This document shows, piece after piece, positions 26,101 to 34,006 of a stretch of DNA of 64,000 nucleotides. Every line of letters begins with the position of its first letter. The first letter of the stretch is position 1. Made by a program: the position numbers and the translations under genes. Below the pieces are notes generated by a model. That model had not been told where the DNA came from. It worked only from the letters and a program-made list of their open reading frames with translations, and made no database searches. The stretch lies in contig NZ_QPCG01000007.1 in NCBI RefSeq assembly GCF_003351025.1, positions 1-64,000 on the forward strand, given 5' to 3'. This stretch comes from Mucilaginibacter endophyticus (GTDB taxonomy: Bacteria; Bacteroidota; Bacteroidia; Sphingobacteriales; Sphingobacteriaceae).

Positions 26101-26147
26101 TAAAGGGCTATGAAACTAAATTCCGCGCTGTATTAGGCGGGCAATAA
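23127..26147 (+). CDS. DUF2723 family membrane glycosyltransferase-like protein
   Basis: A 1006-residue multi-pass inner-membrane protein of the DUF2723 family, related to GT-C fold protein O-mannosyltransferases and common in Bacteroidota. The first periplasmic loop contains PSVSFWDCGEFI (about residues 30-41), where the acidic residues match the catalytic loop position of GT-C enzymes, and AHQPGYPVFAMIGK follows. A second conserved block is QASVQPRERDYSYVGSFYAFA (around residue 530). The last ~400 residues are soluble, with NAILFTYGDNDTYSLWYDQ and a helical tail. Likely attaches sugars to exported proteins; that is inference from the family. A terminator follows the gene. Confidence 0.87.
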   Translation: MQYKKINNLLGWLCFVIASITYILTLEPSVSFWDCGEFISCAYRLQVAHQPGYPVFAMIGKVLSLLSFGDNTKVPFFTNMGSALASGATIMFLFWTITAFAKKLMVEKRDEAIDGYKLYVIMGAGLVGALGFTYTDTFWFSAVETIVFALSSLCTAIVFWAILKWDEHADEPGADKWIVFIAYVIGLSIGIHLLNLLTIPAIAMVYHFRRSKKVTTGNAIIAFLVGIVILGLVQYGIRGYTIKFAAYFDLFFVNSLGMGFGSGAFFFILLIVVALVIGIIYSIRKKKPVLNLALLCVAFIYFGYGSFAYIPIRATANTNLNNSHPDNAFTLYGYLNRIQYGEVPLLTGPMYDSQVTDQKQGSIIYRKGKTQYENAGRKTDYVYDHTTALPRMYSTDPNDVQFYKQWLRIPEGQAPTMGDNLKWMFSWQMYQMYWRYFFWNFVGRYNDADGQTSTEGIDGNWTTGLFDGSKHLPKSVTAATTYTPLYALPLIIGLIGLFFHVNRRSKDALIVGLLFFFTGLAIVLYVNQASVQPRERDYSYVGSFYAFAIWIGLGVIAIAEFARKYIDAKIAAIGSTVIGLLICPVLLAAKEWKDHDRSTKMTPHDMAYNYLISCPPNAILFTYGDNDTYSLWYDQEVEGIRPDVRIVNLSLFTGDWYIRQMQKKMNDSEPLPITMPYDKYKEGVRDVIYFNDQKLPGSQEIKEVFDFITSDDKATQVQYQSGDYGNYLPTKNLKLTINPDEVIANGVVKADQKDKLAPAMEWKYTSNYVTKENLAMFDILAHNHWKRPICFTTTIGNENLIGLQPYLYKEGFTYHLIPFKPDTALHDQLSKTNTDVMFDNVMNKFKFGKFKTAKYLDHESTSMFYPVMVTTFLDLAQNLVQEGKNDKALKVVQKYDAELPDLYPYVDVAGRKLYLTQLAYQLHDVVLGNKLATNIDNYLADQLDYNAYLLTQDINSINGRDVQIGMQVLNGLVQFTKDNHQTALATKFENQLKGYETKFRAVLGGQ

Positions 26148-26171
26148 TAGTTTGCATAGATATTTTATTGG

Positions 26172-26204
26172 CAAAGCCATCCCGATTCGGGGTGGCTTTG
26201 TTGG
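26172..26204 (+). terminator. Terminator after the DUF2723 gene
   Basis: CAAAGCCATCCC (26172-26183) pairs with GGGGTGGCTTTG (26189-26200) with one G-T pair and a 5-base loop, followed by TTGGTTT. Confidence 0.65.
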
Positions 26205-26214
26205 TTTAAGAGGG

Positions 26215-26275
26215 TTTACTCACCCCGACATCGCTACGCTCGTCACCCCTCTCTACGCAAGCGTAAAGAGGGGGA
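26215..26275. repeat. Left inverted repeat flanking the DUF559 gene
   Basis: TTTACTCACCCCGACATCGC through ACCCCTCTCTACGC to GCGTAAAGAGGGG. Its reverse complement recurs at 26731-26792 with about six differences plus a small indel. The inner part is itself palindromic (CCCCTCTCTACGC / GCGTAAAGAGGGG). Confidence 0.85.
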
Positions 26276-26336
26276 ATAGAAAAACTTAGTTTCTTAATTT
26301 ACTCGTTATATTTACAACATCCTATCACCTTATCAA

Positions 26337-26696
26337 ATGGCCGACATTATTAAACTTTGCAGAGAACTAAGACAACAAGAAACGAGGGCGGAGAAACTTC
26401 TTTGGCAAGAGTTGAGAAATAGGAAATTGATAAATAAGAAGTTTCTTCGCCAACACCCTCTTTGTGTACAAACTAATTTCGGAAAAAGCTTATACTATAT
26501 TCCGGACTTTTACTGCCATGAGGCAAGATTAGTGATTGAAGCCGACGGTGGCATTCTTTTAATTAAAAAACAATATGATGAAAATCGTGACAAAGTGTTA
26601 GCAGGCATGGGCTTAAAAATATTACGTTTTGAAAATGATGAAATAGAAAATAACATTAATGATGTTTTATTAAAGATCATACAACATCTTCGTTAA
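26337..26696 (+). CDS. DUF559 family endonuclease-like protein
   Basis: A 119-residue protein of the DUF559 family, with a very-short-patch-repair (Vsr)-like nuclease fold of the PD-(D/E)XK superfamily. The family start RELRQQETRAEKLLWQELRNRK is at residues 9-30, YIPDFYCHEARLVIEADGG holds the probable active-site acids (D in PDF, E and D in IEADGG), and VLAGMGLKILRFENDEI is the end block. The ATG lies at the end of the line before 26341 (bases 26337-26339). It stands alone, with no methylase, and is bracketed by inverted repeats of ~60 bases. Function is unknown; DNA cleavage or nicking is inferred from fold. Confidence 0.83.
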   Translation: MADIIKLCRELRQQETRAEKLLWQELRNRKLINKKFLRQHPLCVQTNFGKSLYYIPDFYCHEARLVIEADGGILLIKKQYDENRDKVLAGMGLKILRFENDEIENNINDVLLKIIQHLR

Positions 26697-26730
26697 TCAT
26701 TTGAAATAAACTCATCCTCCAATTTTCATC

Positions 26731-26792
26731 TTCCCCTCTTTACGCGAAGCGTAGAGAGGGGTGGCGAGCGAAGCAACGCCGGGGTGAGTAAA
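26731..26792. repeat. Right inverted repeat flanking the DUF559 gene
   Basis: TTCCCCTCTTTACGCGAAGC through TAGAGAGGGGTGGCGAGCG to CCGGGGTGAGTAAA. Inverted relative to 26215-26275, so the DUF559 gene sits in a 578-base unit with matching outer ends TTTACTCACCCC / GGGGTGAGTAAA. Confidence 0.85.
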
Positions 26793-26911
26793 TTCTTCGC
26801 TCAGGTATTCCTCCTGTAACCCATATAAATACCACGTTAAATATTAAAATAGTTACATCAAGTTATTTTAGTTTTCTTTATTTTCAGAGCCGGTATACAA
26901 AAGCTTTTAAA

Positions 26912-29473
26912 ATGCGTTTTACGTTTTCCCTTTGTTTGGTGATGTTGTTTTGGTGCAGCGGGGCTGCTTTTGGCGATGCACCTTCAGTACATATTTCGGC
27001 CGGGCCAACCTGGTTAAGTGTGTTGAAACCATATAATCAGAAACCGTCTGCACGCACCATAGAGCGGGGCTTTTATTACGAGCTTATTGAAGAGCAGGTG
27101 CAGGTTGAAAAACAGGCCGACTACAATCATATTATCCGGAACATAGTTTCTGAAACAGGAATCCAAAACGCATCGCAAATTTCGGTTAGTTTTGATCCGG
27201 CTTATGAGCGGCTCGATTTTCACGATATTACCGTTTGGCGCGATGGTAAACCTTTAAACCGATTAAAGGCTTCGGCATTTAAAGTAATAGCTGACGAGCA
27301 GGACCTTTCTAATTTTATTTACCAGGGAAGTTTTTCTGCCTTATGTATCCTGGATGATATCCGCAAAGGTGACCGTATCGAATACTCATATACGCTCACT
27401 GGCCGTAACCCAATACTGAACGGTAAGTTTTGCTCAAATATATATGCGCAGTGGTATACACCAATTGCGCATCATTATACTGCTATTATTGCATCGTCGC
27501 GGCGGAAACTGAATTTTAAAACTTTTAACAGTGTACCTAAGCTAACCATCACCGAAGCTAATGGCTTAAAATGCTATCAGTATGAGGGCTTTCAGCTGAC
27601 GCCGGCGCATGATGATGACAGGGAGCCATCATGGTATGATGAGCGCGGTTTTATCCAGGTGAGCGAATTTGCCAGCTGGGCCGAGGTGGTGAACTGGGCA
27701 TTAAGTATCAATCCTCCGGCGTTGAATATTAAAGGGGAGCTTGGCGAACGGATAGCTAAATTAAAAAAGGAAGCGGGCGACGACAAGGCAAAATACTTTC
27801 GGGCTGCAGTGCGCACTGTACAGCAGGAGGTCCGTTACATGGGTATCGAAATTGGCGAATACTCGCACCGAGCCAACAATCCGGAGAAGGTATTTAAACA
27901 GCGTTACGGGGATTGTAAAGACAAATCGCTGTTACTGGTATCTATGCTGAAGGCTGATGGGATTGATGCAGCTATGGTTTTGGTAAATACCGATATGAAT
28001 GAGCATGTTGAGCAATATATTCCTACAGCTTATGCTTTTAATCATGCCGTTGTAACCGCCAATGTAAACGGGAAACAGGTTTGGGTTGATGCCACAATGG
28101 ATAACCAGGGAGGAGAAGGTACAGATATTTACTTTCCGCTTTACGGTAAAGGATTGGTTTTGAAAGAGGGAGGCAACGCGTTGACCACCATTCCCCCGTC
28201 AAAAGGTGGTAAGGTTATTGGCGAGGACATTTACAAGGTAAAGGATGCGAAATCACCTGTATTGTTTACAGTGAAGACTACCTATACCGGCGATGAGGCC
28301 GACTATATGCGTGGCAAACTGGAGTCATCTGGTATGGCCGAGACCGAAAAAAGCTATCTCGATTATTATTCCAAGATCTATAGTAAGATCGAAACCAAAG
28401 ATTCTATCGTAGTAACAGACGATTTGAAAGCGAATAAGCTTATTACCATCGAAACCTATAATGTGGGTGATTTCTTTAAAAAGGATTCAACCAGCGGTAA
28501 ACTAACTGCCGATCTTTTCGCCAATTTTATTTATAACCAGTTTCCTTCTATAACCGGTCGCACCAAAACACCGGTAGCTTTAACATATCCATATGATGCC
28601 CATTATACCATCAAGGTAGTTTTGCCCGGTGGTTGGAATGTTAATGAAGATCATGATGCCATAAGCCGCGATTATTATAGCTATGCATCCAATTTTACAG
28701 CTAAAGGGGATACGCTGTTGCTTAATTATGGCCTTTCATTCTTGAAGGATAATGTGCCGGTAAATAAACTCGATGAGTTTAAAGCGGATATCAAAAAGCT
28801 TAACAGTACAAGTTTAGGTTACAGCTTTTCTTATACTCCGCCTGGAACCTCCAGGCCATCAACAATCAACAGCGCATTAGTTTTGTTGGTGCTCTTAGTA
28901 ACAGTGGGTCTTATTGTACTTGGAGTTTGGTTTTATCAAAGGGAAACTCCGGGAATAGTTTTCGCTTACGGATCAACCTTTGTGCCGATAGGCGGATGGT
29001 TAATATTTATTGCCTTAGGCTTAGCTGGCACAGCTTTGCTCACCGGTTCAAATATGGTTAGCCAGGACTATTTTAGTAATCATATCTGGAATATATATCA
29101 TGGAAGTAAGCATGAGCTTAACTTCAGGGTGTTGCTTGTTGTAGAAGCAATAGGCAATATCACATTAATGGTTTATGCTGTTTTTTGCCTTGTGCTGCTG
29201 TTAAACAAGCGCGATATATTGCCCGCCTGCATTACCGGTTATTTTGCTTTTGCCTTCGTGTTTTTCCTGGCCGATTATATTTTGGCGGCGAATATCAGCA
29301 GTAAACTTGCGGAAACAGCCCTTAACCCGCTTTTGCGGTCAATAGTTACGGCCGCTATATGGATCCCTTATTTTAAAAAGTCGTCGCGTGTGCATGAAAC
29401 CTTTATTGTGCCTCATCCACCATATAACTATAGTTATGAGGGGCCGGGCGTGGTAGAAGAATCAGCGTCGTAA
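26912..29473 (+). CDS. DUF3857/transglutaminase-like protein with C-terminal DUF2569 membrane domain
   Basis: An 853-residue envelope protein. Signal peptide about 1-21 (WCSGAAFG). A DUF3857 domain (about 55-245) precedes a transglutaminase-like core with all three catalytic residues: C335 in RYGDCKDKS, H378 in AFNHAVV and D393 in WVDATMD. From about residue 650 there is one hydrophobic segment, then a four-helix region starting VPIGGWLIFIALGLAG, which matches DUF2569. The catalytic part should therefore be periplasmic and anchored by a C-terminal helical bundle. Whether it acts as protease, amidase or crosslinker is unknown. The membrane domain added to the usual DUF3857-transglutaminase pair is less common. 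Confidence 0.83.
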   Translation: MRFTFSLCLVMLFWCSGAAFGDAPSVHISAGPTWLSVLKPYNQKPSARTIERGFYYELIEEQVQVEKQADYNHIIRNIVSETGIQNASQISVSFDPAYERLDFHDITVWRDGKPLNRLKASAFKVIADEQDLSNFIYQGSFSALCILDDIRKGDRIEYSYTLTGRNPILNGKFCSNIYAQWYTPIAHHYTAIIASSRRKLNFKTFNSVPKLTITEANGLKCYQYEGFQLTPAHDDDREPSWYDERGFIQVSEFASWAEVVNWALSINPPALNIKGELGERIAKLKKEAGDDKAKYFRAAVRTVQQEVRYMGIEIGEYSHRANNPEKVFKQRYGDCKDKSLLLVSMLKADGIDAAMVLVNTDMNEHVEQYIPTAYAFNHAVVTANVNGKQVWVDATMDNQGGEGTDIYFPLYGKGLVLKEGGNALTTIPPSKGGKVIGEDIYKVKDAKSPVLFTVKTTYTGDEADYMRGKLESSGMAETEKSYLDYYSKIYSKIETKDSIVVTDDLKANKLITIETYNVGDFFKKDSTSGKLTADLFANFIYNQFPSITGRTKTPVALTYPYDAHYTIKVVLPGGWNVNEDHDAISRDYYSYASNFTAKGDTLLLNYGLSFLKDNVPVNKLDEFKADIKKLNSTSLGYSFSYTPPGTSRPSTINSALVLLVLLVTVGLIVLGVWFYQRETPGIVFAYGSTFVPIGGWLIFIALGLAGTALLTGSNMVSQDYFSNHIWNIYHGSKHELNFRVLLVVEAIGNITLMVYAVFCLVLLLNKRDILPACITGYFAFAFVFFLADYILAANISSKLAETALNPLLRSIVTAAIWIPYFKKSSRVHETFIVPHPPYNYSYEGPGVVEESAS

Positions 29474-29755
29474 ATGCTACTAATCAGGGAAGTTTATTTA
29501 AAAGAGAGTTTCACTTCGTCGTGATAAAGTATCGGTATTAGCGATATTTCGCCACATGATTTTGTATGTTGTTATTCAAGTTGTTGATATTCAATGGTGT
29601 TGTTGTGTGGCATATGGTTTGCAATTGCAATACCATACATTTTCTTGCCTTTTGTATAAACAATGCCCGATAAATTAATGTTTCTCCCCGGTGCGTGGCT
29701 GCAAATAGGCATTTTTAAAATAAATTTGATTTACTTTTAACAACAAAAAACTACG

Positions 29756-30991
29756 ATGAAATTTCAACCGCTGTTAGAACAGGTAAAGCAGTACGTTATA
29801 TCCTATTTTGACGTACATCACGATTCCGACTTAATTTACCATAACCTGAGACATACCAAAGATGTTGTTGCAGCGGCCACCCAAATAGCTAACCATTATC
29901 AGTTAAGCGATGAGGATTTTTTTGTGGTGATCTCTTCAGCCTGGTTTCACGACACAGGATATTTTACTGATAAAAAAGACCATGAAGCAAAAAGCGTAGG
30001 GATAGCCACGCATTTTCTGAAACAGCATAAAATTGAGCAACCCGTTATTGACAAAGTTGAAGGTTGTATCATAGCCACAAAAATGCCGCAAAGCCCAGCC
30101 AATTTGTTGCAGCAAATTATTTGTGATGCCGATTTGTTTCACCTGGGTACCGATGATTTTCGCGATAAGAACAAATTGTTGCGCAAAGAGATGGAGGCCA
30201 TCAAAAAGCATGATATTGATAAAGACGAATGGCGTAATTACAACATCGAGTTTTTGCAGGGACATGAATATTATACCGATTACTGCCGTTTGCTATTGAA
30301 TGATCAAAAACAAAAGAACCTGCAAAAACTGATAGAAAAACAGGCCGATGTTGAAGTGCGTGAAACTCCCGACCTGCATACTAACGATACCGGCAGCGGT
30401 ACTATCATTACGCAGGAAAAAGATAAGGATCATGATGATGATCATGGTGGTAAAAAACACAAAAGCGACAGGCCCGATCGTGGTATTGAAACCATGTTCA
30501 GGATCAGCTCAAGTAATCATCAACGATTGAGCGATATGGCCGATAATAAGGCTCATATCATGATCACGGTAAACTCCATCATTCTTTCGGCTATAATCAG
30601 TTTGGTATTACGTAAGCTTGATGAGCACTCTAACTTGCTCATTCCAACTTTCATGCTGTTGTCAGTAAGCCTGGCTACTATGATCTTCTCTATATTGTCG
30701 ACCCGCCCGTCAATTCCGCCGGGATTATTTACCAAAGAGGATATTGATAATAAGAAAGTGAACCTTTTATTCTTCGGTAATTTCTACCGTATGTCGTACG
30801 ATGATTACAGCAATGGTATGGAGAAAATGATGGACGACCGGGAATTCCTCTACGGTAGTCTTATCCGTGACAATTACTCACAAGGCGTTGTTTTAGGCAA
30901 AAAATACAGATTGCTCAGGGCATCGTACAATATCTTTATGTTCGGGCTTATCGTATCGGTAGTAGCGTTCATCATATCATCACTATTGTAA
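29756..30991 (+). CDS. HD-domain phosphohydrolase fused to a Pycsar-effector-like (DUF5706) membrane domain
   Basis: A 411-residue fusion. Residues 1-195 form an HD domain: H33 in YHNLRHT, H65-D66 in FHDTGY, H76-E77 and D126 in CDADLFHLG supply metal ligands for phosphohydrolysis. A polar linker rich in D, H and K (about 210-245) follows. The C-terminal part matches DUF5706, the PycTM domain: FRISSSNHQRLSDMADNKAHIM, then helices at about 265-284, 293-313 and 393-411, separated by the soluble stretch NFYRMSYDDYSNGMEKMM. In Pycsar defence, such domains bind cyclic CMP or UMP and damage the membrane. No cyclase is adjacent. It starts a run with ppk1 37 bases downstream, so the role may be nucleotide or polyphosphate signalling rather than phage defence. 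Confidence 0.83.
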   Translation: MKFQPLLEQVKQYVISYFDVHHDSDLIYHNLRHTKDVVAAATQIANHYQLSDEDFFVVISSAWFHDTGYFTDKKDHEAKSVGIATHFLKQHKIEQPVIDKVEGCIIATKMPQSPANLLQQIICDADLFHLGTDDFRDKNKLLRKEMEAIKKHDIDKDEWRNYNIEFLQGHEYYTDYCRLLLNDQKQKNLQKLIEKQADVEVRETPDLHTNDTGSGTIITQEKDKDHDDDHGGKKHKSDRPDRGIETMFRISSSNHQRLSDMADNKAHIMITVNSIILSAIISLVLRKLDEHSNLLIPTFMLLSVSLATMIFSILSTRPSIPPGLFTKEDIDNKKVNLLFFGNFYRMSYDDYSNGMEKMMDDREFLYGSLIRDNYSQGVVLGKKYRLLRASYNIFMFGLIVSVVAFIISSLL

Positions 30992-31028
30992 GCGGTCGCG
31001 CTATCGCCAAAAAACAAAATCGACACCT

Positions 31029-33074
31029 ATGGAATACTCATTTTTCGACAGGGACCTGAGCTGGTTGCTTTTCAATGAACGCATATTGATGGAGGCCGAA
31101 AGCGAAGAACTCCCTGTAATGGAAAGGGTAAATTTTCTTGCTATATTCTCATCTAACCTCGACGAGTTTTACCGCGTGCGTATGCCAGTGGTGATGGCCT
31201 TACATAAGCTTAACCTGCATAATAAAACAGAACAAACTGAGGATGTTTTGCATAAAGCCCAGGAACTTGTAGAGGGGCAGCAAAATCGTTTCGGTAAGGT
31301 TTTTACCGGCAGGCTTATTCCGTTGCTAAAGGAAAATAATGTAAACCTGCTGTTTAATGAACCAATCCCGGTTTCAATAGCCGATAGGGTGAGCGATTAC
31401 TTTTACAGCCAGGTACTTGCTTTTTTAAAGCCTGTTGACCTGGTGGGCGGTAAAAAACAATTTTTTCCCGAAAATAATCGCCTTTACTTTTTGGTGAACC
31501 TTGGGCTGGATAATGGAAAAGAGCGGTCAGTGATTCTCAATATTCCATCAAACCAGTTGCCGCGTTTTTTCAGTGTTAATGAGGATGGCAGGCAGTACAT
31601 TCTTTTTCTTGATGATATCGTACGGCATAACCTTAATAAGATCTTCAAAACAGAAGAAATAAAAGGTTGCTATAGTTTTAAAATAACCCGCGATGCTGAG
31701 CTTGAACTAAGCGACGACTATAACGGCGATGTTCAGGAGCAGATTGAAAGGCAACTTCAAAAGCGCGACCAGGGCTTGGCAACACGCTTTTTGCATCAGC
31801 CAGGCATCCCGTTGAGGGTGCTGCATTTGATTGAAGACAAGTTGGGTGTACAGGGATCAAGCATTGTTGAAGGTGGTTTTTACCATAATCTGAAAGATTT
31901 AATGGGCTTGCCTGTCAGCATTCCATCGTTAAAATATACTAAATGGCCTCCCTTGGTAAACAGGCAGATCAGTGCGGATGAATCCATATTTGATTATATC
32001 GACAAGGGTGATTGCATTTTCCATGCGCCTTATCAGTCGTACAACGCTATTCTCCGTTTTTTTAATGAGGCTGCCATCGACGAAAGTGTCGAGGAGATCT
32101 CAGTGACCCTTTACCGGGTAGCCAGTGATTCGCGGATCGTAAATGCTCTCATCAGCGCTGCCGAAAGCGGTAAAAAAGTGAGGGTATTAGTGGAGCTGAA
32201 AGCCCGCTTTGATGAAGCGAATAATATCAAATGGGCCAAAAGGTTAAAACTTGCGGGCGCCAATATTATTTATAGTGATAAGGCCATAAAGGTACATGCC
32301 AAAGTAGGTCTGGTTAAACGACTGGTTGATGGCCGGGCAAAATATGCGGGTTTATTGGCCACAGGTAACTTTAATGAAAGTACCGCCGCTTTTTATACCG
32401 ACCATATCATGATGACGGCTAATCCGCAATTGCTGCGCGAGATGGACTTGCTGTTCATTTACCTTGGAAAAAAAGCCAAATCGGCCGAGGGGTATGAGAT
32501 TGATTTTAAGCACCTGCTGGTAGCCCAGTTTAATTTGCAATCGAGGTTTATTGAACTGATTGACAGGGAAATTGAGCAAGCCCGAAAAGGCAATCCGGCA
32601 GGAATCACCATAAAGCTGAACAATCTCGAAGAGCGGGTACTGATTGGCAAACTTTACGAAGCATCGCAAGCCGGTGTTAAAATCAGGATGATAGTGCGCA
32701 GCATTTGCTGTTTAATACCCGGGGTGCCGGGAATGAGCGAAAACATTACTATCAGGCGTATTGTTGACCGTTACCTGGAACACGGGCGTATTTTTATATT
32801 TCATAACAGCGGTAACCAGGAGGTATTCATGGGCTCGGCCGACTGGATGAACAGGAACGTTTATCGACGTATTGAAGTGTGTTTCCCTGTTTATGATGAG
32901 GGCATCAGGAAAGAGGTGATCGATATGATAAATATTCAGCTGGCAGATAATGTTCAGGCTGTAAATTTAAATGAACAATTGCAAAATATAAGGGTTGATA
33001 GAACTGAACCGCAGGTACAATCACAGCGGGCCATTTATGAACTTTTACAGCAAAAAAAATATGACAGGGTTTAA
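31029..33074 (+). CDS. ppk1: Polyphosphate kinase 1
   Basis: Reversibly moves the terminal phosphate of ATP onto polyphosphate, at the cytoplasmic membrane side. The N-terminal block FFDRDLSWLLFNERIL, then FLAIFSSNLDEFYRVRM, is diagnostic. The autophosphorylated histidine is H423 in IKVHAKVGL, and the second conserved histidine is H585 in YLEHGRIFIF, followed by GSADWMNRN. Length 681 matches the family. It follows the HD-PycTM gene by 37 bases and its last 14 bases overlap the next gene, so the run is probably one transcript. Confidence 0.96.
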   Translation: MEYSFFDRDLSWLLFNERILMEAESEELPVMERVNFLAIFSSNLDEFYRVRMPVVMALHKLNLHNKTEQTEDVLHKAQELVEGQQNRFGKVFTGRLIPLLKENNVNLLFNEPIPVSIADRVSDYFYSQVLAFLKPVDLVGGKKQFFPENNRLYFLVNLGLDNGKERSVILNIPSNQLPRFFSVNEDGRQYILFLDDIVRHNLNKIFKTEEIKGCYSFKITRDAELELSDDYNGDVQEQIERQLQKRDQGLATRFLHQPGIPLRVLHLIEDKLGVQGSSIVEGGFYHNLKDLMGLPVSIPSLKYTKWPPLVNRQISADESIFDYIDKGDCIFHAPYQSYNAILRFFNEAAIDESVEEISVTLYRVASDSRIVNALISAAESGKKVRVLVELKARFDEANNIKWAKRLKLAGANIIYSDKAIKVHAKVGLVKRLVDGRAKYAGLLATGNFNESTAAFYTDHIMMTANPQLLREMDLLFIYLGKKAKSAEGYEIDFKHLLVAQFNLQSRFIELIDREIEQARKGNPAGITIKLNNLEERVLIGKLYEASQAGVKIRMIVRSICCLIPGVPGMSENITIRRIVDRYLEHGRIFIFHNSGNQEVFMGSADWMNRNVYRRIEVCFPVYDEGIRKEVIDMINIQLADNVQAVNLNEQLQNIRVDRTEPQVQSQRAIYELLQQKKYDRV

Positions 33075-33957
33075 AAATCAACCTGCTAAACTTAAACTCG
33101 CTGTTTTTGCAATAGCCATGCTTTGCGTTGCAACTATTTTTTTGACTATATCATGCAAAAATAAAGAGAAGGCAATTCCGGTTAGTCCGCCGGGGTATGA
33201 TTTGAATAAACCCGTCAAATACAAAATGCCTGATGATCTTACCGAGATTTCCGGCTTTGCTTTTTACAAAGGAAAGAGTGATTCGGTTTATGCAGAGCAG
33301 GATGAAGAAGGTTTTTTGTTTAACCTGAAACTGGGTGATAAAAAAGCCAATTACACCAAGTTTGGCAAAAGCGGCGATTATGAAGACGTGGCCATCTGCC
33401 GTGAACAGGTAATCATGCTTAAAAGCGACGGTACGTTTTTCACATTCCCGTTTAGCCAGGCGAGGACTAAACAGGTGGTCAACGTACAAAAGACTAAAGG
33501 AGAGCTTCCCGAAGGTGAGTTTGAAGCCATGTGCGCCGACGAAAAATCAGGCCAGATATATGTACTTTGCAAGCATTGCGCAGATGAGAAAACTTCAAAA
33601 AGCAGCAGCGGATACATCCTCAAATTGCAGCCTGATGGCACACTAAAACAAAGCGGCACTTTTGTAATAGATGTAAAGGAAATTGAACGCCTGGCCGATA
33701 AAAAGCGGGTGCCGTTCCGCCCTTCGGCAATGGCAAAAAATACATTTACCAATGAGTGGTATATTCTTTCGTCGGTAAATAAAATGCTGGTGGTTACGGA
33801 TGCCAGCTGGAAAGTGAAAAATGTGTATCCGTTAAGTGTCACTATCTTCAATCAACCGGAAGGCATGGCATTTGATAACCAGCGTAACCTGTATATCTCA
33901 AACGAAGGCGACCAGGTAAGCGCCGGTAATATTTTGAAATTCGGCTTTATAAAATAG
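33061..33957 (+). CDS. SdiA-regulated/phytase-like beta-propeller lipoprotein
   Basis: A 298-residue predicted exported protein. I use the ATG at 33061, inside the last codons of ppk1, because it yields MTGFKNQPAKLKLAVFAIAM then a hydrophobic stretch ending TISC, a probable lipobox; the in-frame upstream start would add 22 residues of overlap. The mature part matches the SdiA-regulated family (LTEISGFAFY, YAEQDEEGFLF, GDYEDVAI, EFEAMCADEKSGQIYVLCK, FNQPEGMAFDNQRNLYISNEG), a beta-propeller related to phytase-like esterases. Translational coupling with ppk1 and the next phosphatase-containing gene suggests a phosphate-related role, which is inference. Confidence 0.78.
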   Translation: MTGFKNQPAKLKLAVFAIAMLCVATIFLTISCKNKEKAIPVSPPGYDLNKPVKYKMPDDLTEISGFAFYKGKSDSVYAEQDEEGFLFNLKLGDKKANYTKFGKSGDYEDVAICREQVIMLKSDGTFFTFPFSQARTKQVVNVQKTKGELPEGEFEAMCADEKSGQIYVLCKHCADEKTSKSSSGYILKLQPDGTLKQSGTFVIDVKEIERLADKKRVPFRPSAMAKNTFTNEWYILSSVNKMLVVTDASWKVKNVYPLSVTIFNQPEGMAFDNQRNLYISNEGDQVSAGNILKFGFIK

Positions 33958-34006
33958 TTTTTGTAAAGCTTTGCAAATTTAAACAACATACATCTAACCA
34001 AACCCT

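Noticed and set aside
26148..26911. Insertion sequence carrying the DUF559 gene
   Set aside because: There is no transposase, and I could not see a target-site duplication outside the inverted repeats.
29756..30991. Complete Pycsar defence operon
   Set aside because: Only an effector-like domain is present; no uridylate or cytidylate cyclase gene is next to it, and the neighbours are ppk1 and envelope genes.
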